Shown: piece after piece, positions 1 to 8,315 of the stretch
Numbering within the stretch: position 1 is the first letter of the stretch
Layout: each line of letters opens with the position of its first letter
Assembly (NCBI RefSeq): GCF_003994475.1
Contig: NZ_RZNY01000001.1
Coordinates: 62,001 to 126,000 of the forward strand
Direction: 5' to 3'
Length of the DNA: 64,000 bases
DNA from: Paenibacillus anaericanus
Lineage (GTDB): Bacteria; Bacillota; Bacilli; Paenibacillales; Paenibacillaceae
Notes under the pieces: generated by a model
Seen by the model: the letters and a program-made list of their open reading frames with translations, nothing else
Databases searched by the model: none
Told to the model about the DNA's origin: nothing
Made by a program: the position numbers and the translations under genes

Positions 1-2319
1 GAGAAAAATCGAAAATCGCTGAAAGAGGGACAGACCCAGCTGAAGGCGGGTCAAGTTGCCTTGGATGCACAAAAGAAAAGTGCCGAGCCTCGGATTGAAC
101 AAGGGAAAAAGTTGGCCCAGTCATTAACTGGGGTCATGAGTTTACCACCGGATAGTATCCCAGCAGAGCAGAAGCAACCTCTAATCACAGGTGCAGAAGC
201 GGCGGATGCTCAGTTAGGCAAGGCTGTGGCGGGATTCTTCAATGGTAACGTTGATGTAGAGACGTTGCGAGGGGCTATCACCTCTTTTGAACAAGGCCTA
301 ACTCAAGGTGAGCAGCAGCTTAAGTCTGCTCAAGATGAAATCGACTCGAAGCAGAAGGTAATAGATGAAGGTCTGAAACAACTTGCCGCAGCAGAGCGGA
401 AGTTGGCTCAAGGAGAAGCGGATTACGCCGCGGGTATCTCCAAGCTTGGGAAGAGCAAACAAGAAGGAGAAGAAAGTCTTGCCAAAGCCAAGGTAGAGCT
501 AGATCAAGGGCTGGCCGATTATAATGCAGGCTTGGCAACTTATAAAGAAGAGAAAGAAAAAGCTGATCAGGACATAAAGGATGGAGAGCATGATATCTCG
601 GAAGGTCAGCAAAAGTTAGATGAACTGGAGTTGCCGAAATACTATGTGCTTGACCGCAGTAGTAATCCCGGATATACCGAGTTTAGTGATAATGCGGACA
701 GATTAGCTTCGATCGCGACAGCCTTTCCCGTTTTCTTCTTCCTCATCGCCGCCTTGGTCAGTTTGACAACGATGACGCGAATGGTAGAAGAGCATCGGTT
801 GCAGATTGGTACATTAAAAGCGCTTGGTTATGGCAATGGCGATATTATGAAGAAGTTCCTGGTTTATGGAACTCTAGCGAGCCTTGCCGCAGCTGTTGTG
901 GGGCTGGCTGTCGGGTTTACTATTTTCCCGAATATCATATTTAATGCATATGGGGCTTTATATAACCTACCTAAAGTCCGAATTAGCTATTATGCAAGTT
1001 ATAGTATCTTGTCCGTCCTTGTTGCACTGCTCTGTACAACGATGACGGCTGTGATTGTTACTAGAGTTGAGCTTCGCAGTAATGCTTCCGCACTTATGCG
1101 GCCCAAAGCTCCAAAGAGCGGGCAACGGATATTACTCGAACGCTTTACCTTGATATGGAGAAACTTAGGTTTCATTGGCAAGGTGACAGCGCGTAATCTG
1201 TTCCGTTATAAGCAACGCATGTTTATGACTGTGTTTGGAGTTGCAGGTTGTACGGCATTGATCCTGACCGGGTTTGGATTGAAGGATTCTATTGCTGATA
1301 TTGCTGGGCTACAGTATGGCCAAATCATGAAATACAACGCTTTGGTGGCATTTAATGACGATAGTAATAACAGTACGCAGAAGAAGTTGAAATATGACGA
1401 GCTGATTGCTGGAGTTCCAGACATTACAGGAACGCTAAATGTGGCGCAGGATAAAATGACGACAGTAGCCAAAGGGGTCAACAACCAGGAGGTGACGCTG
1501 TTCGTTCCTGAATCGACAGATCAGTTTGATGATTTTGTAATGCTGCAGGAGCGAGTGTCTGGCGAGAGGAAACAACTGACTCAACAAGGTGTAATCGTTA
1601 CAGAGAAGCTTGCTAAGCTGTACGATCTGGAGGCAGGAAGTAAGTTAACGCTACAAAATAAAGACAATGAGCTTTTTGAGGTCAACGTAGAGGGAATAAC
1701 CGAGAACTATTCTATGCACTATATTTATATGTTACCAACATATTATGAAGAAACATTTGGTAAGATACCTACGTACAACACTCAACTGCTTACTTATAGT
1801 GAAGTAAATCAGCCTTGGGAGGATGCCTTAGCTGAGAAGTTAACTAACAATGAGCGGGTAGCGCTTGTGAGTTTCTCTAGCCGTGCGGGAGGCGCCTTTG
1901 GTGATACGATGGAAAGTATGGATGTTGTTGTACTTGTTCTGATTATTTCAGCCGCAGCCTTAGCGTTTGTAGTGTTATATAATCTGACCAATATTAATGT
2001 GTCTGAGCGGATTCGGGAGCTATCGACAATTAAAGTGTTAGGCTTCTATGACAAGGAAGTAACGATGTATATATATCGTGAGAATATTATCCTAAGCTTC
2101 CTTGGGATCATTGCAGGGTGTTTCCTGGGTATACTGTTGCACGGTTTTGTACTCGAGACTGCAGCGGTTGATATGATGATGTTCAGTCCAACTATTCAAT
2201 GGCAGAGCTATGGTTATGCTGCCTTACTAACTTTGCTATTCTCCGGAATTGTTATGCTATCTATGCACTTCAAGCTGAAGCATATCGATATGATTGAAGC
2301 TTTGAAATCCGTTGAATAG
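1..2319 (+). CDS. FtsX-family ABC transporter permease, 5' truncated by window edge
   Basis: The reading frame is open from base 1, so the true start lies upstream; a TTG at 61 has no ribosome binding site and is not the start. About 770 C-terminal residues are seen. The first ~200 are charged and Gln/Lys/Glu-rich with heptad-like spacing, suggesting a long extracytoplasmic coiled coil. Two FtsX-type membrane modules follow: three hydrophobic segments around 720-1060, one near 1215-1285, and a C-terminal set of three (about 1920-2270) around the typical stretch ERIRELSTIKVLG. This two-module architecture is usual for large MacB/FtsX-type permeases that work with a separate ATPase, presumably encoded upstream. 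The substrate cannot be read from sequence. It ends 20 bp before the exporter genes, so may share their operon. Confidence 0.85.
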   Translation, partial: EKNRKSLKEGQTQLKAGQVALDAQKKSAEPRIEQGKKLAQSLTGVMSLPPDSIPAEQKQPLITGAEAADAQLGKAVAGFFNGNVDVETLRGAITSFEQGLTQGEQQLKSAQDEIDSKQKVIDEGLKQLAAAERKLAQGEADYAAGISKLGKSKQEGEESLAKAKVELDQGLADYNAGLATYKEEKEKADQDIKDGEHDISEGQQKLDELELPKYYVLDRSSNPGYTEFSDNADRLASIATAFPVFFFLIAALVSLTTMTRMVEEHRLQIGTLKALGYGNGDIMKKFLVYGTLASLAAAVVGLAVGFTIFPNIIFNAYGALYNLPKVRISYYASYSILSVLVALLCTTMTAVIVTRVELRSNASALMRPKAPKSGQRILLERFTLIWRNLGFIGKVTARNLFRYKQRMFMTVFGVAGCTALILTGFGLKDSIADIAGLQYGQIMKYNALVAFNDDSNNSTQKKLKYDELIAGVPDITGTLNVAQDKMTTVAKGVNNQEVTLFVPESTDQFDDFVMLQERVSGERKQLTQQGVIVTEKLAKLYDLEAGSKLTLQNKDNELFEVNVEGITENYSMHYIYMLPTYYEETFGKIPTYNTQLLTYSEVNQPWEDALAEKLTNNERVALVSFSSRAGGAFGDTMESMDVVVLVLIISAAALAFVVLYNLTNINVSERIRELSTIKVLGFYDKEVTMYIYRENIILSFLGIIAGCFLGILLHGFVLETAAVDMMMFSPTIQWQSYGYAALLTLLFSGIVMLSMHFKLKHIDMIEALKSVE

Positions 2320-2339
2320 GCTTAACCGGAGGAATACTA

Positions 2340-4118
2340 ATGGCAATGATCTTATCTTTTCTGAAAAAATACCGGATTGCCGCGCTTTCTGCATTATGTA
2401 TGATGCTAATCGAGCTATCCGTAGAATTGATTCAACCGCTGCTTATTTCCAAAATCATCGATAATGGGATTCGTGAGGAAAACTTATCTGTAGTTTGGTT
2501 ATGGGGCGGAGTACTAGTGGGGAGCGCGATCCTTGCCTTTGGGGCGGGGATTGCTAGCTCCTTCTTTGCGTCACATGCAAGTCAGGGATTCGGCTATGAT
2601 CTGCGAGATAAACTATATGATAAGGTGCAATCTTTCTCTTATAGCGTATTTAACAAGTTTGAGACATCGTCCCTCATTACCCGTCTGACTGGAGATATTA
2701 CACAGCTTCAGGATATGGTGTTCATGAGTCTACGTTTTGCCACGCGTGTACCGCTTGTGGTATTTGGTAGTATGATTATGGCCTTGTTTGTTAATGTGAA
2801 ACTCGGTCTGCTGTTAACTGTAACGGTTCCTATACTATTTATATTCGTCATTTGGATGATGAAGTTAGCTTCTCGTTTATTCAAGAAGGTGCAGCAGCGA
2901 ATGGATGCAGTTAATGGGGTCATTCAGGAGAATCTGACTGGGATGCGGTTGATCCGTGTCTTCGTGCGAATGGGCCATGAGATCAAGCGATTTGAGAAGC
3001 ACAGTAAGGAATTAATGAAAGCTACAGTGTCTGCCATTCGATTAACTGAGACAATGATGCCATTTGTTCTGCTCATGATGAATGGCGGAGTTATAGCGAT
3101 ATTATGGTTCGGACGTAAGGATATTGCGGCTGGACAAGCGACACTTGGAGAGGTGGTCGCAGTATTGAATTATACACTTCGCACACTGGGAGCTTTATCC
3201 GCACTCTCGTGGATTATGACCTCCTACTCCCGGGCTTCCGCTTCAAAGGATCGGGTTCAAGAAGTATTTATGATGGAAGATGCGGTTCAGGTAGATGAGC
3301 ATTCTGATAAACAGCTAGCTCAGGGAAATCGTCATGATTCCGTGGATGGAAAACTTGAGTTCGAGAAGGTTGGTTTCCGGTACCCTGAAAGTGATATTAG
3401 TGTACTAGAGGATATCTCTTTTACAGCATTACCGGGCCAACGGATTGCTATTATGGGTGCTACTGGGTCGGGAAAATCATCACTCATTAGGCTTATTCCC
3501 CGTCTATATGAGCCGACTAGCGGTATCATTCGAATCGATGGAACCGATATACGTCAGATTCCTAGCACGCAGCTTCGTGGTGCAATCGGTTATGTTCCAC
3601 AAGAAGTGATGCTGTTTACAGGCACAATCAGGGAGAACATCGCCTGGGGACGAGAGGGTGCTAGCCTAGAACAGATTCAAGAGGCCGCGAAACGGGCTCA
3701 AATTCACGAGACGATCGAATCATTGACCCATGGCTATGACACTTTGCTAGGTCAGCGTGGGGTCAATCTGTCCGGCGGGCAAAAGCAACGCCTGTCCATT
3801 GCCAGGGCACTTGTCCGGCAGCCTTCTATTCTTATATTGGATGACTGCACCAGTGCCCTAGACGTGCGCACTGAAGCTGCGTTGCTGAACGCGCTGACGG
3901 AATTGTCTTGTACGACATTTCTGATTACTCAAAAAATCAGCTCTACTACAGCAGCCGATCTCATTCTGCTACTTGATGAAGGTTGTCTACTTGCTAGTGG
4001 CAGACACGAAGAGTTATTAATCAACTCCACATTATATCGGAAAATCTATGAATCTCAGAATAGAAAGGGGGAGGAACCGGGATATGTTCAAGACCTTCAC
4101 CGAACCTTTCAGACATGA
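2340..4118 (+). CDS. ABC exporter half-transporter, subunit with degenerate catalytic site
   Basis: 592 residues: an N-terminal six-helix exporter domain (about residues 10-310) and a C-terminal nucleotide-binding domain (about 345-575). ATG at 2340 follows the site CCGGAGGA. Walker A GATGSGKSS starts near residue 373 and the signature LSGGQKQR near 477. Walker B ends ILILDD, with Asp where the catalytic Glu is expected, and the H-loop reads LITQK, with Gln replacing His. Both changes mark the catalytically weak half of heterodimeric exporters such as LmrCD, BmrCD or TM287/288. The partner overlaps its 3' end by 35 bp. It probably exports drugs, lipids or peptides; the substrate is not predictable. 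Confidence 0.9.
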   Translation: MAMILSFLKKYRIAALSALCMMLIELSVELIQPLLISKIIDNGIREENLSVVWLWGGVLVGSAILAFGAGIASSFFASHASQGFGYDLRDKLYDKVQSFSYSVFNKFETSSLITRLTGDITQLQDMVFMSLRFATRVPLVVFGSMIMALFVNVKLGLLLTVTVPILFIFVIWMMKLASRLFKKVQQRMDAVNGVIQENLTGMRLIRVFVRMGHEIKRFEKHSKELMKATVSAIRLTETMMPFVLLMMNGGVIAILWFGRKDIAAGQATLGEVVAVLNYTLRTLGALSALSWIMTSYSRASASKDRVQEVFMMEDAVQVDEHSDKQLAQGNRHDSVDGKLEFEKVGFRYPESDISVLEDISFTALPGQRIAIMGATGSGKSSLIRLIPRLYEPTSGIIRIDGTDIRQIPSTQLRGAIGYVPQEVMLFTGTIRENIAWGREGASLEQIQEAAKRAQIHETIESLTHGYDTLLGQRGVNLSGGQKQRLSIARALVRQPSILILDDCTSALDVRTEAALLNALTELSCTTFLITQKISSTTAADLILLLDEGCLLASGRHEELLINSTLYRKIYESQNRKGEEPGYVQDLHRTFQT

Positions 4119-5904
4119 ATTTCCTAAGCTAGATCGCCAGCAAACCAGCTCGAATGGGCGGAAACCAAAGGCAAGGGCCAAGGACTGGTCTGGAACACTC
4201 GGACGAATCTGGAGATATCTGGCCCTCCGTAAAGCGAAGCTAACGCTAGTGCTACTCATGGTTCTCTGCAGCTCTGCACTAGCGCTACTGGGACCTTATC
4301 TAGTTGGAGTAGCAGTTGATGACTTCTTAGAAGGCGGCGAGGGAACGGCTTGGATTTTATTTCTAGCAGGCTTAGGGCTATCGTATGTAGGCTTCTCTCT
4401 GACTTCATGGCTGCAAAATATATGGATGATCGAGATTTCTCAAGAGACGGTATACCGGATGAGACTAGACTTGTTCCGTCATCTCCATCAGCTACCGATT
4501 CCTTTCTACGGTAAGAGACAACAGGGCGAGATTATGAGCCGATTAACCAATGATATTGAGAATGTTAGCTCTACCCTGAATAGCTCAGCGATTCAGATCT
4601 TCTCCAGTGTCCTTACATTGGTCGGGACGTTGATTGTTATGTTGTATCTAAGTCCATTGTTAACGCTATTAACATTTCTCATTGTGCCGCTTATGGCGCT
4701 CGGAATGCGCTGGATATCACGGCGAACGGGCCCACTATTCAAGCAACGTCAGAAGAACCTAGGCGATTTGAATGGATATATTGAAGAGACGTTGTCCGGG
4801 CAAGTGATAATCCAGGCTTTTTCCCAGGAACAGCGAGTCATTAGTGAATTTAAGGAACGAAATGTAGCGATTCGCCAATCTGGATTTTGGGCTCAGACAT
4901 TCTCGGGCTTCATTCCGAAGCTGATGAATGCTCTTAACAATTTAAGCTTTGCAGTTGTGGCTGGGGTTGGAGGAATTCTGGCGATCCGAGGTGCGATTAC
5001 GGTTGGAGTTATTATCGTATTTGTGGAATATGCACGGCAGTTTACCAGACCGCTTAACGATTTGGCTAATCAATGGAATACATTACTGTCAGCTATAGCG
5101 GGCGCCGAGCGGGTATTTGAAATCATGGATGAGGAAGTCGAGGAGAAGCACGATACAGATGCGGTTAAGCTGGATCATGTGGAAGGGGCTGTTGTCTTCT
5201 CGGGAGTTTCTTTCTCTTATGATGAAGATGAAGCAGAAGAGACGCTAGAAGATATCAGTTTTGAAGCCAAGACTGGCGAGATGATCGCACTAGTAGGGCC
5301 AACAGGCGCAGGTAAAACAACTCTGATTCAGTTGTTATCCCAATTCTACAATCCGGGGCAAGGAACCATTACTGTAGATGGGCGAGATATCACAACAATC
5401 CGCAGGGAAAGCTTGCGTTCGCATATGGCGTTTGTATTGCAGGATTCCTTTCTATTCAAGGGGACCATTAGGGAAAATATTCGTTTCGGCAGATTGGATG
5501 CTACCGATGAAGAGGTTGAGGAAGCGTCTAGGCTTGCTAATGCTCATTCCTTTATTAAGCGTCTGCCAGGTGGTTACGATAAGGTGCTAGAAACAGGTGG
5601 AACGGGGATCAGCCAAGGGCAGAAGCAATTACTCGCCATTGCGCGAGCCATTCTAGCGAATCCCTCCATACTCGTATTGGATGAGGCGACGAGCAGTATC
5701 GACACCGTGACCGAAATCAAGATTCAAGAGGGCCTGGAACGGCTGATGAAGGGAAGAACAAGCTTTGTTATTGCGCATCGACTGAATACCATTCGGCAGG
5801 CTGATCGTATCTTAGTTCTGAAGGATGGACGTCTGATAGAACAAGGTTCACATGATGAACTATTGGAGCAGCAAGGGTTCTATAGTGGGCTGTATCAGGG
5901 ATGA
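4084..5904 (+). CDS. ABC exporter half-transporter, catalytically competent partner
   Basis: 606 residues with six membrane helices and a nucleotide-binding domain. I take ATG at 4084 because a strong site AAAGGGGGAGGA lies just upstream; an in-frame ATG at 4048 lacks one. Walker A GPTGAGKTT is near residue 405. Walker B ILVLDEATSS near 530 has the catalytic Glu, and the H-loop IAHR is intact. The signature is ISQGQKQ instead of LSGGQ. It therefore complements the preceding subunit: its good Walker A/B faces the partner's good signature, giving one competent and one degenerate ATP site. A strong hairpin terminator follows directly. Confidence 0.92.
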   Translation: MFKTFTEPFRHEFPKLDRQQTSSNGRKPKARAKDWSGTLGRIWRYLALRKAKLTLVLLMVLCSSALALLGPYLVGVAVDDFLEGGEGTAWILFLAGLGLSYVGFSLTSWLQNIWMIEISQETVYRMRLDLFRHLHQLPIPFYGKRQQGEIMSRLTNDIENVSSTLNSSAIQIFSSVLTLVGTLIVMLYLSPLLTLLTFLIVPLMALGMRWISRRTGPLFKQRQKNLGDLNGYIEETLSGQVIIQAFSQEQRVISEFKERNVAIRQSGFWAQTFSGFIPKLMNALNNLSFAVVAGVGGILAIRGAITVGVIIVFVEYARQFTRPLNDLANQWNTLLSAIAGAERVFEIMDEEVEEKHDTDAVKLDHVEGAVVFSGVSFSYDEDEAEETLEDISFEAKTGEMIALVGPTGAGKTTLIQLLSQFYNPGQGTITVDGRDITTIRRESLRSHMAFVLQDSFLFKGTIRENIRFGRLDATDEEVEEASRLANAHSFIKRLPGGYDKVLETGGTGISQGQKQLLAIARAILANPSILVLDEATSSIDTVTEIKIQEGLERLMKGRTSFVIAHRLNTIRQADRILVLKDGRLIEQGSHDELLEQQGFYSGLYQG

Positions 5905-5947
5905 ACAATATAGTCACTATCTAGGATATAGTGACTATGTTGTTTTT
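5904..5947. terminator. Bidirectional hairpin terminator
   Basis: Two 17-nt arms (5904-5920 and 5928-5944) pair with one G-T wobble around a 7-nt loop, and a T-run follows on the plus strand. It lies between the exporter operon and the convergent minus-strand gene ending at 5947, and may serve both. Confidence 0.85.
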
Positions 5948-6459
5948 CATTGTAGATGTATGGGCTTTCTCTCTCCCGTTAAGGTGAAGGGCTTCACTAC
6001 ATCGCTTAATTTGATTTCTCCAACAACATCCTTAGATTCACCATTTACTTTGTAATGAATCTCCACATGAATTGAATCTTCCTTGCTAACCTTCATATTT
6101 TCAAATAAATTATTGGTGTTGTAATATATTTTACCATTCGCAGTATCAGGTAAATGAAAGGGATCATCTGCCTGACTTAGTGATACAATCATATTTTCAC
6201 CGATAGATAGGCCATAACTAACACCATCAAATACCTTATTTTCACCAATGACCTCTAGATATTGCTTCGCAACATATATATAATCAGGCAAAACTACAAA
6301 CTCAATATCTTTAATGTAGAAATCATCTGTTTCGATATCGAAGACGTAGATCGTGGGGGTTTGACGAATTTGAGATTGATTATAAAATAGGACACCAATA
6401 AGAGCGATGAAGATAAGACTAAAGGATATAGTTACTATGTATTTTTTCAGTTCATTCAA
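5947..6459 (-). CDS. Hypothetical membrane-anchored protein
   Basis: About 170 residues with one N-terminal hydrophobic segment (residues 7-26), consistent with an uncleaved anchor or signal peptide, then a polar, probably extracytoplasmic domain rich in aromatic and acidic residues. I do not recognise a family. The best in-frame start is TTG at 6459, but the GGGAG motif abuts it, so the N-terminus is uncertain; an in-frame stop lies shortly upstream. It stands alone between two terminators. Confidence 0.6.
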   Translation of the reverse strand: MNELKKYIVTISFSLIFIALIGVLFYNQSQIRQTPTIYVFDIETDDFYIKDIEFVVLPDYIYVAKQYLEVIGENKVFDGVSYGLSIGENMIVSLSQADDPFHLPDTANGKIYYNTNNLFENMKVSKEDSIHVEIHYKVNGESKDVVGEIKLSDVVKPFTLTGERKPIHLQ

Positions 6460-6562
6460 CTCCCATCTTTTGTAATTCGTTTATTAAATTATAATCTCAG
6501 GGACTATAAATTGATATTATTAAATTGATGGATTACCGAATGAATAGTGACTATACAAGCGC

Positions 6563-6601
6563 AAAAACCTTGATGGCTAGAAAAGCCGATTCAAGGTTTT
6601 T
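6563..6601 (-). terminator. Intrinsic terminator after the class I RNR small-subunit gene
   Basis: AAAAACCTTGA and TCAAGGTTTTT pair (6563-6573 with 6591-6601) and enclose an inner GGCT/AGCC helix. On the minus strand it ends in a T-run just past the stop of the gene at 6626. Confidence 0.85.
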
Positions 6602-6625
6602 GTGTTTATGAACTAAATCATTTTA

Positions 6626-7657
6626 TTACAAATCGTCAAATCCATTGTCATCGCCGACCTTACCGTAGTTACGGGACTTGGCTTCGAAGAAGTCAGTCTT
6701 CGTCGCATTAAGTGCGTCATCTGAGAAAGGTTTGATCCAAGGCATACAATTGACGTCAACGCCTTCATAAGCCTTTTCCATGCCCATTAGTGTAAGACGC
6801 TTATTCGCGGTGTACTTGATGTAATCGGATAGTTCGTTCAAGTCAATGCCACGAACATCCTTGAGTGTATAATGAGCCCAATTTATCTCAAGTTCCACAG
6901 CACGGTCAATCGTGCGGTACGTATATTGGATGTTCTCCTCAGTATTAAGCTCAGGATAGTCAGCCAAAAGTTGTTTGAACACTTCAGCAAAGAAGTAGCA
7001 GTGCTGATTCTCATCACGCTGAATGTAGGAGATCATTTGGCTAGTACCCATCATTTTCTGATCGCGTGCCAGATTATAGAAGAAAGCAAAAGTACTGTAG
7101 AAGAAGATCCCTTCTAGAATCAAATCTGCAACGAGTGACTCGAAGAACGTCTGAGGAGTCGCATTGTCACGGAAATTTTGATAAATATCCGAGATGAATT
7201 TGTTGCGTTCAAGTAAGACCGGATCTTGCTTCCAATATTCAAAGACTTCCTTCTGTTCCTGATCGGATACGATGGAGGACAATACATAGGAGTAGGATTG
7301 GTTATGAACAACTTCCTGCTGCCCGATAATCGCTGAGATGGCCTCTAGTGAGGAATCCGTAAAATACCGCTTCACGTCGCCGACGAACATCGTCTGCATC
7401 GAATCAAGTACCGCGAGTAGCGAAATGTTAATTTTGAATGTGCGTTGCTCTTCGGGATCAAGTTGTCTGAATTGTTGTGCATCTTTTGACATCGGGATTT
7501 CGTCCGCGATCCAGTGGTTTAGTAGTAATACTTTGTACAGCTTATACATATGCGGCATGCGAATGTCGTTCCAGTTGAGGATACCTGAGCATTCTCCGCC
7601 GATAATACGTGTAGATTTATTTGGTGCTTCTGTATTAAAAATAGTTTGCAGTTGCAT
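6626..7657 (-). CDS. nrdB: Class I ribonucleotide reductase small (beta) subunit
   Basis: 343 residues. It holds the metal and tyrosyl-radical cofactor that starts reduction of ribonucleoside diphosphates by the alpha subunit encoded upstream at 8316-10649. The expected ferritin-like ligands are visible: Asp in LAVLDSMQ, Glu and His in QQEVVH, radical Tyr in NQSYSYV, Glu in LILEGIFF, and Glu/His in RDENQH. Start ATG at 7657 follows AAGGAGA. The promoter-proximal gene of the pair is 658 bp away across a repeat-rich gap, so the transcript either reads through it or starts within it. Could equally be labelled nrdF. Confidence 0.96.
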   Translation of the reverse strand: MQLQTIFNTEAPNKSTRIIGGECSGILNWNDIRMPHMYKLYKVLLLNHWIADEIPMSKDAQQFRQLDPEEQRTFKINISLLAVLDSMQTMFVGDVKRYFTDSSLEAISAIIGQQEVVHNQSYSYVLSSIVSDQEQKEVFEYWKQDPVLLERNKFISDIYQNFRDNATPQTFFESLVADLILEGIFFYSTFAFFYNLARDQKMMGTSQMISYIQRDENQHCYFFAEVFKQLLADYPELNTEENIQYTYRTIDRAVELEINWAHYTLKDVRGIDLNELSDYIKYTANKRLTLMGMEKAYEGVDVNCMPWIKPFSDDALNATKTDFFEAKSRNYGKVGDDNGFDDL

Positions 7658-7698
7658 TGATCTTCATCTCCTTGAAGTAATTTTCGATAGGCTGCGAT

Positions 7699-7820
7699 AG
7701 CGAAATGTTCTTACGATCGCTGTTGCCCTCGGATTTCCTGATTTAATAACCGCCTATAGCGGTAGAAATCCGAGGGCAAAGGCGAACGCTTCGCTTCTTC
7801 AGAATCATTTCGCTCTCTCC
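7699..7820 (-). repeat. Structured repeat element, copy A (in nrdB leader)
   Basis: Read on the minus strand it begins GGAGAGAGCGAAATG and ends CATTTCGCT, so AGCGAAATG/CATTTCGCT form 9-bp terminal inverted repeats. Inside, a 15-bp perfect stem (7723-7737 with 7765-7779) encloses a smaller ACCGC/GCGGT hairpin, and GCGAAGCGTTCGC makes a side hairpin. A second copy at 28550-28667 has near-identical flanks and a stem with compensatory changes. This copy lies about 40 bp upstream of the small-subunit start, in the sense orientation, so it should be present in that mRNA. Confidence 0.8.
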
Positions 7821-7841
7821 GCTGTCCTCAAAGTAGCAGTG

Positions 7842-8315
7842 TCCGATATTATTCCAAGTAGGAATCTAACATATCAATCCCCTCTGGAAATCTTGTGCCC
7901 CGATCCAACCTAAGCGTTTCCCGTAGGGAGAGCGCCTCAAAGCATGTAGTATTATATAACAACACTCAATTTGCTCTCTCCACGCTTTTGCAGGAGTGCC
8001 AAAAGTAGAGCGTGCCCGAAGGGCGACAAGCGGCTCATTGCACTCATCAATCTCGGGTGGATACGAAAGCAGAAGTGTCTGCAGCGTGTTTACCCAGGTA
8101 ACTCGGGTGCATCCAAAGTAAGACGTGCCCGAAGGGGGAAAAGCGTGCCACGCACCAAAATTATAGTGCATCCCCGAAGGGGACAGCGGGCAGGAGCGCC
8201 TCTTAATCTCCCACGTTACCTAAGCGGGTATCCAAAGGGCGGCAGCCCTTGGGGCCCTCCCTTACGGTAAGGGAGGGTTTGGGTGGGTTGAGAAACATGG
8301 GTGGGATGAGACCTA
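7842..8315. repeat. G+C-rich tract of degenerate short hairpin repeats between the class I RNR genes
   Basis: No convincing gene. At least four related units recur, each centred on a small hairpin such as CCCGAAGGG or CCCCGAAGGGG and followed by GA/AAGCG (near 7918, 8013, 8110 and 8176). A fifth, weaker one is near 8232. The tract ends in a perfect GCCCTCCCTTAC/GTAAGGGAGGG palindrome (8253-8277). Overlapping frames are open on both strands here, but none has a good ribosome binding site or family resemblance. Composition is clearly richer in G+C than neighbouring DNA. Confidence 0.55.

Noticed and set aside
4048-4083. Earlier start for the second exporter subunit
   Set aside because: The interval contains the ribosome binding site AAAGGGGGAGGA serving ATG 4084.
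7866-8270. Overlapping frames of about 100 codons on both strands
   Set aside because: They lie in the G+C-rich repeat tract, lack ribosome binding sites and follow repeat units in both directions; openness is explained by composition.
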